The notes beneath the pieces were generated by a model that was not told where the DNA came from, ran no database searches, and worked only from the letters and a program-made list of their open reading frames with translations. The translations under genes and the position numbers were made by a program. This document shows positions 6,399-13,850 of a stretch of DNA of 15,181 nt, in pieces. Position 1 is the first letter of the stretch. Each line of letters begins with the position of its first letter. The DNA is from Thiohalobacter sp. GTDB lineage: Bacteria; Pseudomonadota; Gammaproteobacteria; Thiohalobacterales; Thiohalobacteraceae. Where the stretch lies: NCBI GenBank assembly GCA_027030825.1, contig JALVEM010000079.1:1-15181 (forward strand), given 5' to 3'.

Positions 6399-7775
6399 AT
6401 GTACTATCGACATTTCGGAATCGACGGGCCGCCGTTTCCGCTGACGCCGGACACGGAGCGTTTCTATCCCGGCGCCGGCCGCGGAGACATCCTGCTGGCC
6501 ATGCAGCATGCCCTGCGTGACGGCGCAGGCATCATCAAGCTGACCGGCGAGGTGGGCAGCGGCAAGACCATGCTGGCACGGATGCTCATGGAACGGCTGG
6601 CGGACGGGGCGCAGATCGTCTATCTGGCGAATCCGAGCCTGGAGAGAAACGACATCCATCAGGCCATCGCGCTCGAACTCGGATTGAGATGCGAACCGGG
6701 GCTCTCCGGCGTCCAGCTCCTCGACCGTATCCAGAAGCGACTGATCGAGATCCACCGGCAGGGCAGGACGACCATCGTTTTCATCGAGGAGGCCCAGGGC
6801 ATGCCGGTGGCCTCGCTCGAAGAGGTCCGCTATCTCTCCAATCTCGAGACGTCCCGCTCGCGCCTGCTTCAGATCGTGCTCATCGGGCAGCCGGAACTCG
6901 ACGAGCTGCTCGCACGGCGCGACCTGCGCCAGCTCGACGACCGCATAGCGCACGGTTTCGTTCTGCCACCGCTGTCGATGAACGAGGTGCACGACTACCT
7001 GGCCTTCCGGTTGCGTTGCGCGGGCCATGCCAGCGGCGATCTCTTCACGCCGGCTGCCTGCCGGATGCTGCATCGCGCCAGTGGCGGTCGGCTGCGTCGT
7101 CTGCACGTGCTGGCCGACAAGGCACTGCTTGCGGCCTATGCCCAGGGCGCGTCACGGGTCCTGCCCGGGCATGTCCGTCGGGCCTGCCGGGACAGGGAGG
7201 GCAGCCGCCTGCCCTGGGCATGGGTGCGCATGCTGGCTGCTTCGGTCGGCGCCGCCGGACTGGCGGGATTCTTCCTGTTCGGGCTGCTCTCGCCCGGCAT
7301 CAGCATCGGCAAGGCGGTGCCCGAATCCGGAACCGTGCCCGTCGAGCAGGGCAAACCCGAGACGGTCTCGCCTGAGGCGCTGTCCCGGGCGGCGGGCAAG
7401 GAGTCTACCGAGCCTGCGGCGACGGACACCGGATTCATCGACCGGCGCATGGCGGCGCTCGGCGACCTGGCCGGACCCGGCGAGCGACGCTATGCAATAC
7501 AGCTGACGGTGACGCACGACCGGGATCGGACGGCGCTGGCCCGGTACCTGTCGGCGCTGCCGCCGGAATGGCGTTCGCGCCTCTACATCTATCCGGTCGA
7601 GATCGGCGGCAGGGCCCGCTATTCGGTGGTACTGGGCAGTTTCGATTCGCTCGGCGAGGCGCGCGAGCTGCTGCAACGGTTGCCGCCGGCGCTGGCCAGA
7701 TATCGGCCCTATGTTCGCCCGCTCGCCGCCATCCAGCTGGAGGCCGGGCTCGCCAGGGGAGGCAATCACACATGA
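6399..7775 (+). CDS. GspA/MshM-like AAA ATPase with transmembrane anchor and C-terminal SPOR-like domain
   Basis: A 458-residue protein. Residues 1-265 form an ExeA/GspA/MshM-type AAA ATPase: family start MYYRHFGIDGPPFPLTPD, Walker A GEVGSGKT (50-57), Walker B VFIEEAQ (127-133), LIGQPEL (161-167) and LRQLDDRI (176-183). The Walker B reads EEAQ where most relatives have DEAQ. One membrane helix lies at about 276-297, then a Pro/Glu-rich linker, then a domain at ~364-445 with the SPOR pattern (YAIQLTVTHD...ARYSVVLGSFDSLGEARELLQRLP). SPOR domains bind glycan strands stripped of peptides; GspA/ExeA instead carries a PG_binding_1 domain, and classical MshM (~280 residues) has neither. The ATPase is expected in the cytoplasm and the SPOR part in the periplasm, helping the secretin pass the cell wall. 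DamX-type division proteins share the AAA-SPOR layout, but the adjacent secretin argues for a pilus role. The stop overlaps the mshL start as ATGA. Confidence 0.85.
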   Translation: MYYRHFGIDGPPFPLTPDTERFYPGAGRGDILLAMQHALRDGAGIIKLTGEVGSGKTMLARMLMERLADGAQIVYLANPSLERNDIHQAIALELGLRCEPGLSGVQLLDRIQKRLIEIHRQGRTTIVFIEEAQGMPVASLEEVRYLSNLETSRSRLLQIVLIGQPELDELLARRDLRQLDDRIAHGFVLPPLSMNEVHDYLAFRLRCAGHASGDLFTPAACRMLHRASGGRLRRLHVLADKALLAAYAQGASRVLPGHVRRACRDREGSRLPWAWVRMLAASVGAAGLAGFFLFGLLSPGISIGKAVPESGTVPVEQGKPETVSPEALSRAAGKESTEPAATDTGFIDRRMAALGDLAGPGERRYAIQLTVTHDRDRTALARYLSALPPEWRSRLYIYPVEIGGRARYSVVLGSFDSLGEARELLQRLPPALARYRPYVRPLAAIQLEAGLARGGNHT

Positions 7776-9388
7776 TCGCATGGATTCGCAAGGTGGCCTC
7801 GTGCCTGTGGCCGGTGCTGCTTCTGACGGCCTGTGCGCAGATGGATCAGCGGCCGGGGCCCGGCCATCTCACGGTCGAAGACACGGCAGTGGAGACAGGC
7901 GGGCGGAGCGACGATGCCGGCATCCCCCGCCTGCCGCCACCGGCACTCGTGCCGCCACCGGCGCCGACGGCGCCGGAAAAGGTCTATACGCTGGTGGGCT
8001 CGGGCGTGCCGGTGGCCGATGCCCTGTTCAGCCTGGCCCGGGATGCCGGTCTGGAGATCGACATCCATCCCGACGTCGAGGGGACGGTGACCATCAACGC
8101 CATCGACCGTCCGCTCGACGACATCCTGCGTCGCATCGAACGGCAGGCCAGTGTACGGATCCGGCGCGAGGGCGACGTGCTCGTGGTCGAGGCCGACTCG
8201 CCCTATCTCGTGACCTACCGGGTCGATTACGTCAACCTGGCTCGAGTCAACGCTTCCACCGTGAGCGTGGCGACCCAGATCTCGACGACAGGAGTGCCCG
8301 GACAGGAAGGGAGCGGCGCCAACGCGGGTGACAACAATTCGACCACACGGGTGACGAGCCGGTCGGTGCACGACTTCTGGACTCGCCTCGAGCGCAACAT
8401 CCGGGCAATTCTCGGTGCACCGGCGGGCAGCGAGGAGAGCACGGACTCGCCCGATGTGGTGCCGAATCCGGAGGCCGGGCTGCTCACCGTGCGGGCCACG
8501 CGTGCGCAGCATGCCCGTATCTCGGCCTATCTGGACGGTCTCGTGCGCAACATGCGCCGCCAGGTACTGATCGAGGCCACGCTGGTCGAGGTCACCCTCG
8601 ACGACCGTCATCGCCTCGGCGTGGACTGGAGCCTTCTGGCGAACAGTTCCGCCGGACTCGACGTCACACAGTCGCTGCTCGGTCTCAACCTGAACGATTC
8701 GCCCTTCACGCTGCTGACCTACCGCGACGATGACATGGGGCTGGGAAACATCGGTACCACGATCCGGATGCTCAGGGAATTCGGGGACGTCAAGGTGCTC
8801 TCCAGTCCCAAGATCATGGCCCTGAACAATCAGACGGCGATGCTGAAGGTGGTCGACAATCTGGTCTATTTCACCATCGAGGCGGACACCACGACCGGGC
8901 AGACGCTCTCGCTGACCAATTTCACTTCGACCGTCCACACGGTGCCGGTCGGTTTCGTCATGAGCGTCACCCCGGCAGTGGACGACGATGGCCAGGTCAC
9001 GCTCACAGTGCGTCCGACCATTTCGCGCGTCACCGGTTACGTGAAGGACCCCAATCCGCTGCTTGCCCAGGGCAACGTGGAAAGTCTTGTGCCGGAGATC
9101 CAGGTCCGGGAGATGGAGTCGGTGTTGCGGGTGCCCTCGGGCAAGATCGCCGTACTCGGTGGCCTGATCCAGGACAAGGTCGATCGCAGCCGGAAGGGGT
9201 TCCCGGGGCTGTCCGACCTGCCCTATGTGGGGGATGCCTTCGCCTACCAGGACAACCAGGTGCGTCGGACCGAGCTGGTGATCTTCCTCCGTCCCCGCAT
9301 CGTGGAGCATCCCGAGGTCGATGCCCGGCTGGCGGATCTGCATCGCTACCTCCCCGAGCCGCGTCGGGTCTCGGGTGGAGAAAGGTGA
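7772..9388 (+). CDS. mshL: MshL-like outer-membrane secretin (lipoprotein)
   Basis: A 538-residue secretin forming the outer-membrane gate of an MSHA-type pilus or type II-like system. The N-terminus is a lipoprotein signal (MIAWIRK, hydrophobic core, lipobox LTAC with Cys21), so it should reach the outer membrane as a lipoprotein. A Pro-rich linker (51-68) leads to an STN/N0-like domain (~70-142, GVPVADALFSLARDAGLEIDI), then a domain with a flexible Gly/Asn/Ser/Thr insert (~170-199), and the secretin core (~265-510) with IEATLVEVTL, KVLSSPKIMALNNQTA, VGFVMSVTP, VPSGKIAVLGGLI and the closing DLPYVGDAF...RRTELVIFLRPRIV. The ATG at 7772 overlaps the preceding stop (ATGA) and has AGGGGAGG at 7755-7762. 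PilQ and GspD are the other secretin families; the lipobox, length and neighbours favour MshL. Confidence 0.92.
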   Translation: MIAWIRKVASCLWPVLLLTACAQMDQRPGPGHLTVEDTAVETGGRSDDAGIPRLPPPALVPPPAPTAPEKVYTLVGSGVPVADALFSLARDAGLEIDIHPDVEGTVTINAIDRPLDDILRRIERQASVRIRREGDVLVVEADSPYLVTYRVDYVNLARVNASTVSVATQISTTGVPGQEGSGANAGDNNSTTRVTSRSVHDFWTRLERNIRAILGAPAGSEESTDSPDVVPNPEAGLLTVRATRAQHARISAYLDGLVRNMRRQVLIEATLVEVTLDDRHRLGVDWSLLANSSAGLDVTQSLLGLNLNDSPFTLLTYRDDDMGLGNIGTTIRMLREFGDVKVLSSPKIMALNNQTAMLKVVDNLVYFTIEADTTTGQTLSLTNFTSTVHTVPVGFVMSVTPAVDDDGQVTLTVRPTISRVTGYVKDPNPLLAQGNVESLVPEIQVREMESVLRVPSGKIAVLGGLIQDKVDRSRKGFPGLSDLPYVGDAFAYQDNQVRRTELVIFLRPRIVEHPEVDARLADLHRYLPEPRRVSGGER

Positions 9389-9401
9389 GCGGAGCAACGG
9401 C

Positions 9402-10931
9402 ATGAGTCTGCTCCTGGAAGCGCTCAAGCAGGCCGAACGCGAACAGCGCGAACGCGAGGCTGCAGCAGGGGGGGCTTCCCGTCCGGCCGCATCCGGGCTC
9501 GCAGCCGATCCGGAACCGGATGCGGGCAGCGAACCCGTCTGCGATTTCGATCTGCTCGAGATGGAGGCCATCGAGCCCGCTCCAGAGCCTGCCCCGGAAC
9601 CGGCGGCGGAGCCGGCAGATGAGCCCGCAGCGGAACCGGCATCCGAACCGACAGCGGAGGAAGTGTCGGCCGAGGCGGAGCATGCCGAAACCGCTGCAAC
9701 GGACGGGTCGGGACAGGCACAGGCTGCCGAACGGGCGTCGATCCCGGAGACACCGCCGCCGCTGTTCGATGACGCGTCGGAAGTACTCGACTCGGCTCTC
9801 GGTGTGGATGGGACAGCGGAGGCCGACGGACAGCCTGCAGACACGAGTGTCTGCACGGGCAGACCGGCAGGTGGCGGCGGGAACGACGTCGAGACGACCC
9901 TGCCACCGGCGACGGCGGCGCATCTGCTGGATCGGACATTGCGGCAGGAACGGGCCTCGCGAAAGCTGATGGCTGGGCTGGCAGTGCTGGTGCTGATCGG
10001 GGGCGTCGTGGGTTATCGGGTTTTTCCTGTGGCATGGGTGATGCCGCCGGAAGAGACGGCATCCCTGGCCGTGCCGGATCCGGCAGGAACGGAACTGCCC
10101 GGTGCGGAACCGATGCCGGCCTTTCCCGATCTGCACGAGATACGCCCTGTCAGATTCTCTGGCCCCGACATGGAATCCGCGCTGCAGGAGACGGCAGCGA
10201 CCCGCCTCGATGAAGAGACGGGCGTGACGCGCGCGCGTGAAGAGAGGATGACGACATCGGCGCCCGTTCGCAGGGTGCCGGATGCGCCCGAGCTGTCGGT
10301 CATCTCCGCCATGGGGGAGGCAGATGCTGCCGATGCGTCGGCACCTTTCGTGGAAGTGCGCGTGCGCACCGTTCCGGTCGCGTCCTGGCGGCGCAGGCTC
10401 GACGAGGCCTATCGCCTGCTGCGCATGGGCGAGGCGCATCGTGCCCGTGAGCTGTATTTCACATTGCGCAGGGACCATCCCGATGAACCGGAGGTCCTGC
10501 TGGGGCTGGCCTCGGCCGAGCTGGCCCTGAATCGTGTCGGTGAAGCGCGTGCCCTCTATCGACGCATACTGTCGCAGGACCCGGACAACGCCTTTGCCCG
10601 GGCCGGGCTGGCGCTGACGAGCGGCCGGGCCGATCGAGTGCCCGACCATGTCGATGATCCGGCCGTGCTGGCTGCCCTGGCCACCGCCGAGGCGCATCGT
10701 GGCGACTGGCGGCGTGCCCAGGCCCTCTTCTTCAGGGCACATGCGAGCGATCCGAAGAATCCCGACTATCTCTATGGGCTGGCCGTGAGCCTGGATCATC
10801 TCGGCAAGCGGGCGCTTGCACTCGATTATTACCGGCAGGTGCTCGAGGCGCCGGGTTCGGCCATCGACCTGGAGCAGGTCAGGCGGCGGATCGCGCGGCT
10901 TGCGGGAGACACGGGGGAGGGCGAGGGATGA
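9402..10931 (+). CDS. MshN-like TPR protein with GspB-like N-terminus
   Basis: A 509-residue bitopic inner-membrane protein. It opens with MSLLLEALKQAERE, the short motif also seen at the start of GspB/ExeB-type and MshN proteins. Next come an acidic Pro/Ala/Glu-rich cytoplasmic part (~35-175) with a perfect EPxx tandem repeat (58-85), one membrane helix (~189-208, MAGLAVLVLIGGVVGYRVF), a disordered periplasmic stretch, and TPR-like helical repeats from ~330 to 500 (EAYRLLRMGEAHRARELYFTL; GEARALYRRILSQDPDNAFA; DWRRAQALFFRAHASDPKNPDYLYGLA). The TPR part probably contacts the secretin or other periplasmic pilus proteins. GGAG at 9391-9394 precedes the ATG, 13 bases after mshL; the stop overlaps mshE as ATGA. 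Sequence identity to named MshN is not measurable by eye, so the assignment rests on architecture and position. Confidence 0.8.
   Translation: MSLLLEALKQAEREQREREAAAGGASRPAASGLAADPEPDAGSEPVCDFDLLEMEAIEPAPEPAPEPAAEPADEPAAEPASEPTAEEVSAEAEHAETAATDGSGQAQAAERASIPETPPPLFDDASEVLDSALGVDGTAEADGQPADTSVCTGRPAGGGGNDVETTLPPATAAHLLDRTLRQERASRKLMAGLAVLVLIGGVVGYRVFPVAWVMPPEETASLAVPDPAGTELPGAEPMPAFPDLHEIRPVRFSGPDMESALQETAATRLDEETGVTRAREERMTTSAPVRRVPDAPELSVISAMGEADAADASAPFVEVRVRTVPVASWRRRLDEAYRLLRMGEAHRARELYFTLRRDHPDEPEVLLGLASAELALNRVGEARALYRRILSQDPDNAFARAGLALTSGRADRVPDHVDDPAVLAALATAEAHRGDWRRAQALFFRAHASDPKNPDYLYGLAVSLDHLGKRALALDYYRQVLEAPGSAIDLEQVRRRIARLAGDTGEGEG
9573..9656 (+). repeat. In-frame 12-base tandem repeat coding EPxx x7
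   Basis: Seven consecutive copies of a degenerate 12-base unit encode Glu-Pro-x-x (x mostly Ala, with Pro, Asp, Ser and Thr variants) at residues 58-85 of the MshN-like protein. The periodicity at protein level is perfect (EP at 58, 62, 66, 70, 74, 78, 82). It resembles the stiff periplasm- or cytoplasm-spanning EP repeats of TonB-like proteins, but lies on the N-terminal side of the membrane helix. Copy number could vary between strains. Confidence 0.85.
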
Positions 10932-12646
10932 GCGCGCAGGTCAAGCCGCGCCAGCATCGCCGGCTCGGAGACATCCTGATCGAGATGGGGGTGATGACCC
11001 CGGATCAGCTCTCCATCGCCCTGCTGGAACAGAAGCGCACGGGCAAGCAGCTCGGAAGGATCATCGTCGAACTGGGGTTCGCCACGGAGGCGATCGTCCG
11101 CGATGCCCTGTCCGAATCGCTGGGGCAGGAGTCGATCGACCTCAGCCATGTGGTGATCGACCGGGAGACGCTGTCGCTGATACCGAAGGAGGCCGCCCGG
11201 CGCTATCGCGCGTTGCCGATCGCGCTCGACAGGGAAAAGGGCGAACTGGTCGTCGCCATGGCCGATCCCACCAATCTGGTGGCGATCGATCAGCTCCGCG
11301 CCCTGCTGGGCGTCGAATACGACATCCGGCCGCTGCTGGCCAGCGAGTCCGACATCGAGAACGCCATCAACCAGTTCTACGGCTACAACCTCTCGATCGA
11401 CGCCATCCTTCACGAGATCGAGACCGGCGAGATCGACTACAGCAGCCTGGATGCGGTCACCGACGAGTACAGCCAGCCGCTCGTGCGGCTCGTCGATGCG
11501 TTGCTTGCCGATGCAGTGAAACAGGGCGCGTCGGACATCCATTTCGAGCCCGAGGCCGGGTTTCTGCGGATACGCTACCGGATCGACGGCGTCCTCCATC
11601 AGGTGCGGAGCCTGCACAAGCATTACTGGTCCGGCATCGCGGTGCGGCTGAAGGTGATGTCCGGGATGAACATCGCCGAGACGCGTTCGCCCCAGGACGG
11701 GCGCATCAGTCTCACCCTGTTCCATCGTCAGGTGGACTTCCGTGTCTCGACCCAGCCGACCACCTGGGGAGAGAACATCGTTCTGCGCATCCTCGATCGC
11801 AGCAAGGGCATCGTGCCGCTCGAGGAACTGGGGCTGACCCAGGAAGCGCTCGCCACGCTGAAACTGATGATGGCGCGGCCCGAGGGGATTCTGCTGGTGA
11901 CCGGCCCGACGGGCAGCGGCAAGACGACCACGCTGTATTCCATGGTGAATCACGTCAACAGCGAATCCGTGAACATCATGACGCTGGAGGATCCCGTCGA
12001 ATACCCGATGCAGATGATTCGCCAGACCAGCGTGAACGAATCCGCGCGCATCGATTTCGCCAGCGGCATCCGATCCCTGTTGCGACAGGACCCGGACATC
12101 ATCCTGGTGGGCGAGATCCGCGACGAGGACACCGCCGACATGGCCGTTCGGGCAGCCATGACAGGACATCAGGTGCTCTCGACCCTGCACACCAATTCCG
12201 CGGTCGGCGCCATCACCCGGCTGCTGGACCTCGGCATCGTGCCGGACATCCTTGCCGGCAACGTCATCGGCATCATCGCGCAACGCCTCGTCAGAAGGCT
12301 GTGCACGGCCTGTCGCGAGGCCTATGTACCGGATGCCCTGGAACGGCAGCTGCTGGGCCTTGCCGATGATGACGAAACGCGTCTCTGGAAGGCGGTCGGC
12401 TGCGAGACCTGCAATCATACGGGCTACCGCGGGCGGATCGCCGTCATGGAATTGCTGCGCATGGACTCCGAGCTCGACGAACTGGTGGCGCGCCGCGCCA
12501 CACGCAGGGAGATTCTCGAGGCGGCGCTGCAGCGCGGATTCGTGCCGATGGCCGAGGACGCCATTCGACGCGTGATCGACGGCACGACGACGCTCGACGA
12601 GATCACGCGCGTGGTGGATCTCACCGATCGGCTGAGGGTGAACTGA
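10928..12646 (+). CDS. mshE: MshE-type pilus extension ATPase with c-di-GMP-binding MshEN domain
   Basis: A 572-residue GspE/PilB-superfamily motor ATPase acting as a cytoplasmic hexamer on the platform protein. The N-terminus carries two tandem MshEN-type motifs: RLGDILIEMG...LSIALLEQ (12-35), a full match to the RLGxx..G...L..L..Q pattern shown in Vibrio cholerae MshE to bind c-di-GMP, and QLGRIIVELG...VRDAL (41-61), in which the Arg is Gln. The N2 domain (SDIHFEP at 202-208) and the C-terminal motor follow: Walker A GPTGSGKT (326-333), Asp box (LEDPVEYP), Walker B IILVGEIRD with Glu396, and His box GHQVLSTLHTN (413-423). The zinc-binding tetracysteine C459-x2-C462 ... C492-x2-C495 is complete, as in extension rather than retraction ATPases. 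The ATG overlaps the mshN stop, with GGGGGAGG 7 bases upstream. Pilus extension is therefore likely controlled by c-di-GMP. Confidence 0.93.
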   Translation: MSAQVKPRQHRRLGDILIEMGVMTPDQLSIALLEQKRTGKQLGRIIVELGFATEAIVRDALSESLGQESIDLSHVVIDRETLSLIPKEAARRYRALPIALDREKGELVVAMADPTNLVAIDQLRALLGVEYDIRPLLASESDIENAINQFYGYNLSIDAILHEIETGEIDYSSLDAVTDEYSQPLVRLVDALLADAVKQGASDIHFEPEAGFLRIRYRIDGVLHQVRSLHKHYWSGIAVRLKVMSGMNIAETRSPQDGRISLTLFHRQVDFRVSTQPTTWGENIVLRILDRSKGIVPLEELGLTQEALATLKLMMARPEGILLVTGPTGSGKTTTLYSMVNHVNSESVNIMTLEDPVEYPMQMIRQTSVNESARIDFASGIRSLLRQDPDIILVGEIRDEDTADMAVRAAMTGHQVLSTLHTNSAVGAITRLLDLGIVPDILAGNVIGIIAQRLVRRLCTACREAYVPDALERQLLGLADDDETRLWKAVGCETCNHTGYRGRIAVMELLRMDSELDELVARRATRREILEAALQRGFVPMAEDAIRRVIDGTTTLDEITRVVDLTDRLRVN

Positions 12647-12647
12647 G

Positions 12648-13850
12648 ATGCCGGCCTACAGCTACAAGGCGGTCACCGACGACGGGCGCATCGTCAACGG
12701 GCGTCTGGAGGCGGCCAACGATGCCGATCTGGAACTTCGACTCGACCGCATGGGCCTGGAACTGATCCGTGCCCGGCCCCACCGGGGACATACCGGCCTG
12801 CAGCGGCGCAGGATCGGGCGACGCGACCTCATTCATTTCACCTTTCACCTGGAGCAGCTCGTCAGGGCCGGGGTGCCGATTCTCGAAGGACTGGCGGACC
12901 TGCGCGACAGCACGGACAATCCAGCCTTTCGCGACGTGATCTCGATGCTGATCGAGGACATCGAGGGCGGACGCACGCTCTCCGAGGCCTTCGCGGCGCA
13001 CCCGCGCATCTTCGATACCGTCTACGTCAGCCTGGTGCGGGCCGGCGAGCGTTCCGGACGGCTCGAGGACGTGCTCCTGCAGCTCGAATCCGGCCTCAAG
13101 TGGCAGGACGAACTGGTTTCGCGCACGAAGAAGATTCTCATGTATCCCGCCTTCGTCGCGACGGTCGTGGCCGGTGCCGTGTTCTTTCTCATGATCTATC
13201 TCGTGCCGCAGCTCACGCGTTTCATCCAGTCGATGGGCGAGACGCTGCCCCTGCACACCCGGGCACTGATCGCGACCTCGGACTTTCTGGTGGCCTACTG
13301 GCCCCATGTTCTCGGCATCGTCCCCCTCGCCTGGTTCACGATCCTGTTCCTCCGTCGGCACAGCCGGAAGGCCGCCCGGCTCATCGACCGGGCGATTCTC
13401 TCCGTCTGGCCGATCGGCCCTGTCCTCGAGAAGATCATTCTCGCCCGGTTTGCGACGACGTTCGGCCTGCTCTATGCCTCGGGCGTCACGGTGCTCGATT
13501 CCCTGCGAATCACGCGCGACCTCACCGGCAACCGCGTGATTCGGGAGGCCCTCGACGAGGCCGGTGAACACATTGCAGAGGGCAGGGGGCTGAGCGAGAG
13601 CTTTTCCGACTGCGGTCTGTTTCCTCCCCTGGTGATTCGGATGTTGCGCATCGGCGAGGAGTCCGGAGAACTGGACAAGGCGCTGGCCAACGTGAGCTAT
13701 TTCTACGACAGGGATGTCAGGGAGTCCATCGAGCGGGTTCAGGTGCTGATCGAGCCATCGCTGACCGTGGTGCTCGGACTGCTCATCGGCTGGGTCATGC
13801 TGTCGGTGCTCGGCCCGGTCTACGACGTGCTTTCGAGGATGAGTTTCTGA
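12648..13850 (+). CDS. mshG: MshG-type inner-membrane platform protein (GspF/PilC family)
   Basis: A 400-residue polytopic platform protein on which the MshE motor acts to add pilin subunits. It has the usual family length, the N-terminal PAYSYKAVTDDGRIVNGRLEA, and two T2SSF domains (~61-184 and ~265-388). These contain the paired signatures LEQLVRAGVPILEGL / LYASGVTVLDSL and LVRAGERSGRLEDVLLQL / MLRIGEESGELDKALANV. Membrane helices are expected near 166-186, 213-236 and 368-389. The ATG lies one base after the mshE stop, and the stop shares one base with the next start (TGATG), so the three genes are translationally linked. No truncation or missing part is seen. Confidence 0.93.
   Translation: MPAYSYKAVTDDGRIVNGRLEAANDADLELRLDRMGLELIRARPHRGHTGLQRRRIGRRDLIHFTFHLEQLVRAGVPILEGLADLRDSTDNPAFRDVISMLIEDIEGGRTLSEAFAAHPRIFDTVYVSLVRAGERSGRLEDVLLQLESGLKWQDELVSRTKKILMYPAFVATVVAGAVFFLMIYLVPQLTRFIQSMGETLPLHTRALIATSDFLVAYWPHVLGIVPLAWFTILFLRRHSRKAARLIDRAILSVWPIGPVLEKIILARFATTFGLLYASGVTVLDSLRITRDLTGNRVIREALDEAGEHIAEGRGLSESFSDCGLFPPLVIRMLRIGEESGELDKALANVSYFYDRDVRESIERVQVLIEPSLTVVLGLLIGWVMLSVLGPVYDVLSRMSF

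Noticed and set aside
7766..9856. 696-codon open frame on the minus strand opposite mshL and the start of the MshN-like gene
   Set aside because: It is a shadow of GC-rich coding DNA: the translation is low-complexity (Ser/Ala/Gly and Arg/His-rich), has no recognisable domain, and lies opposite clear conserved genes.
10829..12418. 529-codon open frame on the minus strand opposite mshE
   Set aside because: Antisense shadow of the strongly conserved mshE frame; the composition (many His, Gln and Arg residues) is not that of a real protein.
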